From assembly GCA_009760855.2 (NCBI GenBank), contig WPIO01000049.1, positions 1,318,501 through 1,382,500 of the forward strand: 64,000 bases of DNA, read 5' to 3'. A model generated the notes under the pieces. It made no database searches. It was given only the letters and a program-made list of their open reading frames with translations, and had not been told where the DNA came from. Origin of the DNA: Cristatella mucedo (lineage: Eukaryota > Bryozoa > Phylactolaemata > Cristatellidae). A program made the position numbers and the translations under genes. This document shows, piece after piece, positions 53,726-64,000 of this stretch. Every line of letters begins with the position of its first letter. Position 1 is the stretch's first letter.

Positions 53726-54124
53726 CGCTATAACATATAACGCTATATACGCTATAACATATAACGCTATATACGCTATAACATATAACGCTATATACGC
53801 TATAACATATAACGCTATATACGCTATAACATGTAACGCTATATACGCTATATACGCTATAACATATAACGCTATATACGCTATAACATATAACGCTATA
53901 TACGCTATAACATGTAACGCTATATACGCTATATACGCTATAACATATAACGCTATATACGCTATAACATATAACGCTATATACGCTATATACGCTATAA
54001 CATATAACGCTATATACGCTATATACGCTATAACATATAACTCTATATACGCTATATACGCTATAACATATAACGCTATATACGCTATAACATATAACGC
54101 TATATACGCTATATACGCTATAAC
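53726..54124 (+). repeat. 24-bp minisatellite of 15-mer and 9-mer blocks
   Basis: Built from CGCTATAACATATAA and CGCTATATA, usually alternating, with extra 9-mers. About 16 full periods, starting exactly at the end of the L2-A tail. Confidence 0.92.
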
Positions 54125-55205
54125 GAGTGCGCGATATTTATTATTTTCATTATTGCAGGCAGCCCGCGCCCTCTCTCCTTAACAGGAGTGCACGAGGCGT
54201 GACCACGCTGCGTAAACAGGTGTGTAAACAGGTACTAGCCGCCAATGTCTCAATATAAATTGAGCGTGCGAACCGTCAGCCGCCGTTGCTTGCTTTGCTT
54301 GAGAACGTACGCGACACATCCGTGATTTTGATCGGTCGACTGCCTCCACGCCTTGACCGACGGCTGATTTGGCTCCACCCACCACCACCAAGATCTAGTG
54401 GCGAAGCAGGCCAAACCGGATGGAAATCGACGCCGAGCTCCGAGCCGAGTCGACTGGCGCGAGCACAGCCGCAGCGCTTCGCGAAGGCCTGGACTCGTCG
54501 TGCAGTCGCGGCGCAGCGCTGCGAGAATCCCGCGAAAAGTCCGGCGGCGTCTTTTCGAGCTGCTGCGCTCTCGTCGACGAGAGAGAAAGACAGAGCGAGA
54601 GAGAGAGAGGGGGAGGGAGGGGAGAGAGCGAGAGAGGGGAGAGAGAGAACGAAGGAGAGGGAGAGGGATAGAGGTAGAGAGAGGGAGAGGGAGGGAGGGA
54701 GAGAGAGAGAAAGAGCGAGAGAGAGCGAGAGAGAAATGAAGAGAGACGGAGAGAGAGATGAGGAGAGAGATGGAGAGAGACGGAGAGAGAGAGAGATGAG
54801 GAGAGAGACGAAGAGATGAGAGGGGATGGGGGAGGGGCCCGCTGCGAAGTGAGAACGCCTGCCACAGCCTTCTAGAAGCTCTCGTGTCTTTTCGTGCCTA
54901 GCTCACGTCAGGACTGCGCGTCGGCCGGGTCAGTCCAATCCCGACCTTCTCGGCAGAGGGCCGCTCGCACTCACCCGACGAATTGGTCGCTCGCGACGAC
55001 GCAGCGCTCCCTCGCTCTCGGAGCGCCGAGAACTCGCTGCGCCGCTCTTGATGCTCTAGCTCGAGTACGTTTCGGATGCCCCGAGACGGTCAAATGCCGG
55101 CGACTGCAAAGTCGAATAGGCGCTCTTGTTCTATCTCCTCGAGATCGACCGCGTCGACAACGGCGGCACTGGAGCGGGCGCACTGGAGCTCGCGCGATCA
55201 CTTAC
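54125..55205. other. Downstream flank of CAP gene B
   Basis: A last exon of CAP gene B would lie here or further left, but none is identified. Contains the GA-rich tract at 54585-54830. Confidence 0.35.
54585..54830 (+). repeat. GA/GGGA purine-rich tract
   Basis: About 245 bp of irregular GAGAGA, GGGAGG and GACGGAGAG repeats. Confidence 0.9.
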
Positions 55206-55703
55206 GTGGGCACCACGCGCACTTGTTTGGACACAGGTAGGGCACGTTGTAGTACGCCGTGCAGTAGCTGCTCGGCCAAAGGACGCAGTACCAGGCGTCC
55301 TTCGCGACGCCGCATTTTACTGCAGAAATCGGATGCAGGAGCTCGATGATGCTCGGCGTAACGGCGGCGTAACGGCGGCGCAATTAGCAGCGGCGGGGAA
55401 AACAGATTTGGAAGACTTCGATTGCTATTTGGAACATTGCGAAAGTGCGCGAATGAGAGCTCAGGCGGTCGCCTCCTCCTCCCTCCCCCTTCCTCTTTCT
55501 CCCTCCCCCTCCCTCCCCCTCTCTCCCCATACCTCCTCCTCCCTCCCCCTACCTCCCCTCCCTCTACCTCCCTCGCCGAGGATGCGAACAGTCCGCGAGC
55601 GTAGGCGCCCGTCGGCGCGCGTCCTCTTTCTCGTCGCGTCTTTGAGCGGCGCGGGCAAGACGCGAGCGGCGACGACGGCTGCGGTGCGCTTCCGCGGGGG
55701 GCC

Positions 55704-55754
<51 letters not shown>

Positions 55755-57503
55755 CGTGCTTGGGCGCGCTGAGCGTCGTCGGGGAGGGAGGGGTAAGAAT
55801 GGCATGCGCTGCGGCAGCGGCGGCGGAAGCGGCGTGGTGCAGCGGCGGCGGTGGTGGCGGCTTACGGTCGCAGTTCGGCGCCACGAGGTAGGGCGCCGAG
55901 CACGTGCACGCGCAAGTGCTCAAGTTGAGCGTGCCTCCGTTGTAGCACGTCTTTCCGCGGCAGTCTGCGAGGCGGGAAAGGCGCGCGGAAAAACGCAGCG
56001 CATCTTTGACTGAGCAAACCCGACGGAGGAGCGGAGCGAAGGCTCTCGAGTCGACGGAGCGCCCGACGCCGCGCGCCAGCGGTCTCACCGCACAGTCCGC
56101 GGCTGAGGTTGTTGGCTCCGCATCGCTCTCCCGGCGCTCTGACTGGCAGCGCGTACGGAGTGCTCGTCCGCGGGCTCAAGTTACCCCTGTGCGGCGGCAG
56201 AAGGCGAGCGCATACGATCGCCAATGCGGCGGTGGCGGCGGCTGCGCTGCTGCGTTCGACCCCCCGGCTCGTCTGGTGGAGGGAAGGATCCTGCCGCGAA
56301 GCTTGCAAAGCAGAAGGAGAGCGCTCCGGCATCGGGCGAGCGAGCGGGAGGCCGGCTGTTTCGCGGCCGCCGAGCCGCGGACGGCGCATGCGCAGCGGCA
56401 GCCTCTGCGAGGCACGTGCTCACCCTGGCGCGTAGTTGCAAACGTACAGAGTCGAAGCCAGGTTCTTGCAATACGCGGCGCCGCAGCCGACGCGGCTCGT
56501 GTTGGACCAGACCATCTGCAACGACCGCGTTGCGTGCATCGGCGGCGGCGTCGAGCCCGGAGCGACCCGCCGCCTCCTAGCGACCTTCACCTCCTAGCGA
56601 CTCCGAGAAGCGTGCAGGGCACACGCGCGTTGCCAACCTGGGTGTAGTGGCTGACGATTCCGGTCGAAGCGCGGCCGTACGCGAACTGCGCCTTCTCCGA
56701 CGCCCAGGCGCTCATGGCCGAGGTCCAGTCGCTGAAGCCGTAGGCAATGTTTTGGCCCACGACGTACTTGCCCGGCACGCTTCTCTGCGAGTTTCCGTCG
56801 TGCTCGAAGTGGCAATTGTTCGCCCAGCTCTGGGCCACCTCGGCCAGCTCCACATCCCAAGCCTGCAAGCCGAGCCGAAGTGGCTAGCGACCCGAAGCGC
56901 CCGCTGGCACGAGCCCGGCGCTCGCGCAGTCGCAGCCGCTGACCATCGCCTGCATGTCGGCTGCGTTTGCCGCCGCGCGAACGCGGTTGTGATAGTCGAC
57001 GATTCTCTGCCGGAAGTTCGCTGCAAAGGGTAGAATAGTAGTCGAGCGACGCTTGCTGAGCGCCTGCTGCGTGCCTGGTGGCGCTGCGCTCGTGCGCAGC
57101 CGAGGCCGCACGCTGCTCGTCCCGGAGATGGGGCGGCCGCAGCACCTGGCTGGGAGCTGGCACTGGTGGACGACGAGGGACTCAAGCAGGCGCTATGGTT
57201 GGGAACGATCGTAAACTTCGGAGCCGGACAACGGGCTTCGGATACATCGAGTCGCTGAAAAAAGCCGGAGAAAAATTCCTCGTCGGCCAAGCGGCCTCGA
57301 CGAGCGTTGAAATGTCGCAAAGGCTCGACGCGAGAAACCGCCTGCGGGCCGCTCGGCGGCGGCGGCGGCGGCGGCGGTGGAGGCAGCTTCCACAAAGCTG
57401 CCGCCACGCAAGCCCCCCCCCCCTACAAAGCACTGCTTACGCTGGTGACGAGGAACGTCGCGACGGCAACTTTTGCAAGCATGACCACGGTAAGAGCGGT
57501 CAT
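55206..57503 (-). CDS. Secreted CAP/CRISP-like protein with EGF-like and ShKT-like modules (copy B)
   Basis: Paralogue of the gene at 36434-40233, same strand, about 15 kb upstream. Exons (minus): 57503-57441, 57254-57146, 57020-56944, 56862-56638, 56515-56424, 56186-56089, 55964-55866 and 55319-55206; 877 nt, 292 aa plus one base. Exons 2 and 4-8 (109, 225, 92, 98, 99, 114 bp) have exactly the lengths of copy A; exon 3 is 77 against 86 bp. Exon 1 is a 21-aa signal peptide ([17 protein letters not shown]). CAP landmarks: His68 (YHNRVR), GQN 119-121, Glu139, His155 (SHYTQ-MVW), YVCNYAPG. The EGF-like module has [11 protein letters not shown]; the ShKT-like module ends [12 protein letters not shown] exon 4 is about 63% identical to copy A. 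The donors after exon 2 (GTGCTG), exon 3 (GTCAGC) and exon 4 (GTTGGC) are weak but keep phase. Either a last exon follows, or translation stops two codons into GTAAGTGA. Confidence 0.9.
55705..55752 (+). repeat. (CT)n microsatellite
   Basis: In intron 7 of CAP gene B, preceded at 55470-55575 by a CCCTCC-rich stretch. Confidence 0.9.
57356..57383 (+). repeat. (CGG)n microsatellite
   Basis: In intron 1 of CAP gene B, the same intron that holds a CGG run in copy A (40007-40050). Confidence 0.85.
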
Positions 57504-57810
57504 GCTGCGCTTGCGCGTTTCGTTGCGAAATCTTTCGGATTGCGAAAGCTACGAACCGACGCCGCCGTTGCCGTTGCGCTCAAGGTCACCCGAGTCGTCT
57601 ACCGCTAGCCGTGGGCTTGAGTGCAAAATATACGTACACGCCCTCGCGTCGGTAATCCATCGCACCGCATGTTCGCAGCGATAGGCAAGACAAGCGCCGT
57701 AATCCGTCACGCTTGAAGAATTCATGGACGGAGGATCAAGCCGCAGAGAGAGAGAGAAGCCGTCGATCATTATTTCAAGATTAGCCACGCTCACCAACGA
57801 TTAGCCCCGG

Positions 57811-57976
<166 letters not shown>

Positions 57977-57978
<2 letters not shown>

Positions 57979-60440
57979 ATTACTCTCAACGCGTAAATAT
58001 ACGAGAGCTCGCTGAATCCCAGCAGACGACAAGAAATATAAAATCCATTAGTGGATTAGTGGCATGACGCTGTGCTGCGTCAACGGCTTAATTATTGGCC
58101 ACAGGTGAGGCATGCACATTAGCGTCAAGGCGCTTCGCTAATTACAGCAGCAGAAGCTGCAGACGCACACCACATTCGGAAAAGGACTGAGTGCTGGCGT
58201 GGGGAGACGACTCGCTTCCGATCTCTGGCGAGGGAGAAGCTGAGCAACTCAACAGCCATCGCCAATTGAGAGCAACGAAGAAATCGTTTAGCAAGTGCCT
58301 GCAGGCTGTAAGGCGCAGCTAGCAACCTCGGTTAACCGACAGATGACTAGGTAATCTTTAGTCGGACCCAAGTGAAACCGCCACCGGCGGCGCCCAAATA
58401 ACACCCGCCAGCAAGCAGGCTTCCTGGGTTTCCGATCTGCTTACTCACTAGCTGACCGACTACGCGTAGTACGTGGAAGGTGCAATACAATAGGCAGCGA
58501 ATACGCCAAGAGACACAGGTCAAGCACTCGAATGTATTTTTTGTTTTCTTCTGGGCTACTAGTTTATTAGCTAAGAACGTCACGTGACAAATGCCGCCCT
58601 TCTCTAGCTGGCTAGGCTTACAGTGCATTCGCACACTAGTTACTGGTTTGATTAGTACGATACGCAGCTGGATTTTGTTGGCGTCTGGGTTGATCTGACG
58701 CCTCCAACTTGGGCTGTCTGCTTGAAAGCCGAACGACTATTAAAGTCTTATTCCGAAGGTTGCTTCAACGGCCAATCATCATTTTGGATAGATAAGTAAA
58801 ACTTTTTTTTTAATTTTCAGGAGCTAACTTAAGACCCGGAGCTTCCTGATTCTTTATTGGCCAGACTACTTTAACTCATTACTAGCCGGGCATCGCTAAT
58901 TAGCCCTTAAGCCTCCTAATTGTGTGCTAAATGCAGCAGCTAAGCTGATATCTAAATTCGCAAAGTTGAGTCAAGTTCTCTTTTTGGTGGCTTCGGGAGC
59001 GAAGCGCTTCTCCTGACCCACAAACCTAGCCCACATCCGGCTTAGTTCAGGCATGCCAAGCTGGACTCTCTAAGCTGGACTGCCCGCCTCCTCCTGCCTT
59101 CACGTTCTCACGGACTACAAACAAGCTGCTCTGCACTCCTCCTAATCGTTTCCCTCGCTTTCCTTTTCGATCCTTTCCTTATTCTTATACCGTATCACTA
59201 TCCTTTCTCCTTCCGATTTTCTTCTTTCTCTTTCCATCCCTAGAAGACTTTTGGTACCGGAAGCTTTTGCTCTGCGACTTCCGGCCTTCGGAGCGAAACT
59301 TCCGAGGCTCCTGAGAAAGTGCAGGACTTTTAACCTGCTCCACTCTCCTGCAGACTCGAGCACTTAACTGCCGTCAATTATGTACTGCTCTGTGCCTTTC
59401 TTCTGTTTACTTTCCTTCGCTAGTCATCCTGACATTCAACTTTCGCTGCGTCAGGTGAAGCCCTTTGGCGCGAAACCGCGAAACCCTGCGAAAGACACGA
59501 CAGCTTCGAGTTCGAGCTACGTCTAAATCTCCAGCCTAAAAGAGTACGGCCGAGTATTCATTCTTTGTAAATTTTCAGTCGTACACGCACTAATATGGAC
59601 CGCATTGCACCATCAGTCATCAACTACAAGCTTTTTTCACCTCAGGACTCGAAACAAAGTTTCAAAGGCTTCGCATCATACATTGCTACAACTTTAGAAG
59701 AAAGCTGAAAACTGCACTGTTGCTGATCACGCACACTAAAGACGAATGGCATTCATTTTTATTCTATTAAGGAGGCCGTAAAGGTAAATCAATCAGAGCC
59801 GGCACTCAAATGCAAGAAGAGCCGGCACTACTTGTCCAATGAAGGCAGATTGACAGGATATTCACATAAATAAAAAATAACAAAGAGCCAGAAATGTGGC
59901 CCTGTACTGAGACTATGCTCGTAGATTCTCTGGTCCATGTCGCGAAAACCATGCAGCTATTCGTGCAAAGCTCCATTTGAGCCCTACCCCCAGACAATAA
60001 AGACATCACAAAAGAGTTAAGGAGTTTTTAAAGCTGTATGAAGTTAATAATAATAATATTAATACATTTGGTTACATTTGGATAATTTAAATCCAGACTT
60101 TAGGTATCATTTACAGTGCACCCACTAAAGATTGAATCTGTGATTATAGAGACACCCGCTTTGCCATGCTCTCGTGACACAATACATTTCTATTAACCAA
60201 CTGATGACGACATTGAGGATAGTGGTGACGTAGTGCAGGCATCAACGATAGAGAGATTGATGATGACTGTACCCACAGGTTTCAGGACTGGGAGGCTTTA
60301 GTTGGCATAGTTATGTGGATGCATGTATGCGAGTGTGCACGGCGTGAATGCACGTACATGTGGGTTCGTGTGTGTGCTTGATCGTGTGTATGTGCTCGTG
60401 TGCATGTGTAAATGTGTGCAATGTAATTATGATCTTGCCC
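57977..60440. other. Intergenic, no gene recognised
   Basis: No supported exon or repeat family on either strand. Confidence 0.3.
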
Positions 60441-60572
<132 letters not shown>

Positions 60573-60962
60573 GGGAGGTGACGGCTTCTGGACGTTACTA
60601 ATTATCAGTTTTCTCCACTGCACTTATGAAACTGTTAGATATTTTGAAAACAAGGCTAAATGCTGAACATGAGCACATTTTGTGGATTTTCAAAGTACTC
60701 TATTCGCGGAACCTTCACGTCCATCCAGATGATGCTTCTCTCACAGTTGCTGCAATGTCACGCGCTAGTAGCGCGCTTTTTCGGCTTTCTCGCTGCACAT
60801 TGTAGTGCAGAGACGCTATAATTTCGTCAAGGTGAGCAGACAAAACTCATTTTTGTCGCATTTCGGTATGTATTAGCTAAGCCACAATCACGTCAGCGCG
60901 CGTCTAGTCCGGTTATGCTCAGTTACATGCAGTTAGCCCATGGGTACGATATTTAATAAGAG

Positions 60963-61230
60963 CTGAAACTGCGCCTGCTTTTGGCAGAATTCAGTAGGTC
61001 CTTGTTAATTTTTGCTTAAGTTCTTGTGCTTGCTGATAATGTGCATGCTATTACTAATTACGTTTGCATGTTAATTTTGTACATGTCATCCTAACCAAGC
61101 TATGCTTGTAGACTTGTGCATGTTACCATTAACCGTTTGATCAGGCTTCTTTTACAGCACATGTAAATTGCCTAGAAAGAGATACAGTTCTCTGAGGGCA
61201 ACTTAAAACATATTGTTATTATTATTATTT
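60963..61230 (+). mobile_element. L2-A 3' fragment
   Basis: 3' UTR (GATAATGTGCATGCTATTAC) and tail (ATTGCCTAGAAAGAGATAC, GTTCTCTGAGGGC, ATT run). Confidence 0.8.
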
Positions 61231-62160
61231 TTGGCTGAGTGCAGCGCGCAGTGACGAAACTGCGGACAAGGACCAATTTATGGCTACGGCTGAACGGTGA
61301 ATGAAGCCCCACGCACAACGTACTGACTACAGCAGGATGGCAGAGAAATTATCAATTTGGAGTTGATTAATTCAGACATCTTCAGCTGCCAGCGATCTGC
61401 ATTAAACTGGCCTCGGCGTCGCATTCGCTCAGACATCGAGGTTTTTCTTAGAATCAATATGATTCAAGGTTCTCCGTACTCTGAACAATAAAAAAGGACG
61501 ACTCAGACGGTCAGAAATACTGTATGGCTAGCTGCCTGGCCTTCCACATTTTATTCCGCAGATTAAAATTTAAAAAATTACACTTAAAATTTCGGCAATC
61601 CGACTCATCTTGCAGCCCAACCATCTGCGCTTTCTTGCCGCCAATTGTACCCTCCAAAATGCATGCCTTAATTGTAGAGTTTCTTTAAAAGCAAGGTTGC
61701 CCGTACTGTGCATTTTAACGAACAAGAACAAGAGCATCAGCATCTTGTGAAGAGCCCGACAGCGATTCTTCCTCCAGCCATCTTGTGAAGAGCTTCTTCC
61801 TCTGGGCAAGACAAAACTGAAACGTCGGCATGCTAAATTGGACAGATCAGGAATGCCATTCGCGAGTCGTGGCTCCTCAATTGCGAAGGCGATGTCACGA
61901 TAATCTAGGGCCGCGACCGCGTAGAGCCAGAGGCCGCGTAATGCGCTTCCGGAGTTGACGCAGGCATAATGAAAAGGCGAGTGCGAGGCCTTGGTAGGGT
62001 CAACTGCACATTAATGGCGTTTTGACTATGGCATTCACCAAAACAAACTCTGCCTTTTTTTCGGGCGATCTATTAACCTGCGGGCGCTCAGTTAACCACC
62101 ATTGCTCTATCGAATCCAAAGACAGCGCGTCGTTGGTCACGTGCTCTTCCGTAACGTTCA
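61231..62160. other. Intergenic, no gene recognised
   Basis: A short local repeat CATCTTGTGAAGAGC occurs twice (61740 and 61781). No exon seen. Confidence 0.3.
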
Positions 62161-62875
62161 TAATAATAATAATAATAATAATAATAATTCACTTGATAGA
62201 GCGCCCTCAGAGAACTTAATCTCTCTCTAGGCGCTTTACATTTGCTGTAAAGTGAAATGCAATTGAATGGTAAGTAAAATCATGCTTGAAAAACAAACGA
62301 AATGATTAATATGGTTAGGGGTGACATGCACAGGGTCAGCATGCAAATGTGGTTAGTGGCAGTATGCACAGTGTCAGCACGCATAAACACATCAAGGACG
62401 AATCACAGGGACTCACTAAATGCTGTCCTAAATAGGTGTGTTTTAGGTTCCTTTTAAATGTGGTCAGGTCAGGGGATGTTCTGACGCAGGTCGGGAGGGA
62501 GTTCCAGGCTTTGGGAGCATATGAACTAAATGCATGGTCTCCAAAGGATTTAAGGTTTGTATGAGGTATTTGTAGACTGTTGGATTCCGAAAAGCGGGTG
62601 GTACGATGCTTGGCCTGATGGGGTAGTATATCTGACAGATAGGCTGGAGCCATAGAATGAAGGGACCTAAAAGTGAGCGACAAAACCTTGACGTCAATCC
62701 GTTGCTTGACTGGTAGCCAGTGCAGGTCGGCGAGAAATGGAGTAATGTGGCAACTGCGACGCTCACGACAGACAAGCCTAGCTGCCGAGTTTTGCACCAG
62801 CTGCAATCGCCTGATCGCACATGCTGGTAGGCCAGTAAGCAGTGAGTTGCAGAAGTCGAGACGGGATGTCACGAA
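62161..62875 (-). mobile_element. L2-A copy, recent
   Basis: (TTA)n tail at left, a complete 3' UTR, and ORF2 open up to a one-base deletion near 62443 ([26 protein letters not shown] shared with 26706-27565). Confidence 0.92.
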
Positions 62876-63017
62876 GTTCATGCGATTCGCCCCTACCCCC
62901 GTTTTCTTATGTGCCCTGCGTTATTCAAGTGACTCACTAATGCACTAATGTCTCTTTATGTTTTCTTTTTATACTTAAGGTCACTCTTTTTTAAAGACCG
63001 CTAGCGACAGTAGCTTT

Positions 63018-63940
63018 AATAATTATGATTATCATTATTATTATTATACATTTGATATAACGCCCTCAGAGAGCTCAACCTCTTTCTAGGCACTTTACAT
63101 TAGCTGCGAATGAAGCATAATCGAATGGTTAGTAGTAGAATTCTCAATGTCAACAAGCGCATAACATTGTTAGTGGTGACATGCACAGGATTAATTACGC
63201 AAATACGGTTAGTGCCAGCATGCACAGTGTAAGCACCCATAAGCACACAAAGGACAAATCGCATGGTCCCACTAAATGCTGTGATAAATAGATAAGTTTT
63301 TAGTTTATTTTTAAAGGCGGTCAAGTCAGGGGAGCGTCATGATGCAAGTCGGAAGTGAGTTCCAGACTTTGGGAGCATACGAACTAAGGGTACGGCATCC
63401 AAAGGATTTGAGGTTCGTACGAGGTACGAGAGGTAAATGATTCGATTCCGAAAAGTGAGTGAGTATTATGCTTATCCTGGTGGGGAGTAGATGTGATAAG
63501 TAAGTAGACTGGAGCCAAAGAATGAAGAGACCTACAAGTGAGTGACACAACCTTGAAGTCGATGTGTTGCTTGACTTGGAGCCAGTGCAGGTCGGCGAGA
63601 AGTGGCGCGATGCAGCGGCTGCAACTGCAATGCTCACGACAGACAAGCCTCCTAGCTGCAGAGTTTTACACCAGCTGGAGGCGTCTAATTGCACATTCCG
63701 GTTAACCAGCAAGCAGAGAGTTACAAAAGTCAAGATGGATGTCACAAATGCATGGACCAACTTAAATGTGGTATCACTTTTTTAAGCAAGCCCGAATTTT
63801 GAGCAATTCTATGTAGCTGAAAGTAGACAGATTTGACTGTGGAGCTTATGTAGTCGCCCAATGAAAGGTCACTTTGGAACAGGACGTCTAGATTTCGTGC
63901 AGATTCAACAGGACATACGCTGGCAGAGCCGATTGTGAGC
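63018..63940 (-). mobile_element. L2-A copy, older
   Basis: Tail, 3' UTR and ORF2 up to the segment before DLSLDDH (ATTGGCTCTGCCAG-like), with frameshifts around SSWCKTLQL and RRHFSP. Confidence 0.82.
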
Positions 63941-63944
63941 GTTA

Positions 63945-64000
63945 AGGCTTTCGGTCTGCGGGTCCTCGGACTGCAGAACTCGCTTAGGCCATTCTTATAC
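63945..64000 (+). mobile_element. L2-B fragment at the window edge
   Basis: GGTCCTCGGACTGCAGAACTCGC corresponds to the GPRLWNSLP segment of L2-B. It directly abuts the opposite-strand L2-A copy and runs off the window. Confidence 0.6.

Overview
The window is nuclear DNA from a multicellular animal, most likely an invertebrate. The genes are split by GT-AG introns, the proteins are animal-specific (type IV collagen, secreted CAP/EGF/ShKT proteins, a DCN1-like neddylation factor), and most of the rest is non-LTR retrotransposon debris and long microsatellites. I cannot name the species. A SPIN-type hAT element, known from tetrapods, a triatomine bug and a pond snail, gives only a weak hint.

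Four protein-coding genes can be assembled exon by exon. (1) On the plus strand, 2936-7284 holds the last three exons of a collagen IV alpha chain: the end of the Gly-X-Y helix and a complete NC1 domain with 12 cysteines. (2) On the minus strand, 30391 down to 17302 holds a complete seven-exon DCUN1D1/2-type gene (265 aa) whose first exon contributes only the ATG and whose third intron is 9.4 kb of repeats. (3) and (4) On the minus strand, 40233-36434 (copy A) and 57503-55206 (copy B) are paralogous genes for secreted CAP-domain proteins with an EGF-like and a ShKT-like module. Seven of their eight exon pairs match or nearly match in length, and all splice phases agree. Only the 3' ends of the two CAP genes are unresolved.

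Repeats fill most of the remainder. LINE family L2-A ends in (ATT)n and is present in more than 20 pieces, from near-identical recent copies (4411-5968, 20959-21722) to relics. L2-B ends in (ACATT)n and has six pieces, two of them nested in L2-A. There is also a fragment of a third L2-like family (24420-24745) and a decayed CCHC nucleocapsid-like ORF1 (18433-18831). A tRNA-derived SINE (26464-26612, 38672-38790) carries the same 3' tail as L2-A, a SINE-LINE partnership. A second tRNA-derived SINE-like sequence occurs at least four times. The SPIN-like element (31005-31202) sits inside an L2-A tail. Simple repeats include a 209-bp (AT)n, several (CT)n/(GA)n tracts up to about 870 bp, and a 24-bp minisatellite that begins exactly at an L2-A tail.

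Layout: 1-2.9 kb, L2-B and collagen intron; 2.9-7.3 kb, collagen IV end; 7.3-16.3 kb, intergenic with L2-A relics; 16.3-30.4 kb, DCUN1D with repeat-filled introns; 30.4-36.4 kb, L2-A cluster, SPIN, GC-rich DNA and a pyrimidine tract; 36.4-40.2 kb, CAP gene A; 40.2-55.2 kb, GC-rich DNA, L2 copies and minisatellites; 55.2-57.5 kb, CAP gene B; 57.5-64 kb, L2-A copies and microsatellites. There is no operon. The secreted proteins (collagen IV in basement membrane, CAP proteins outside the cell) and the cytoplasmic or nuclear DCUN1D product are functionally independent; the two CAP genes are a local duplication.
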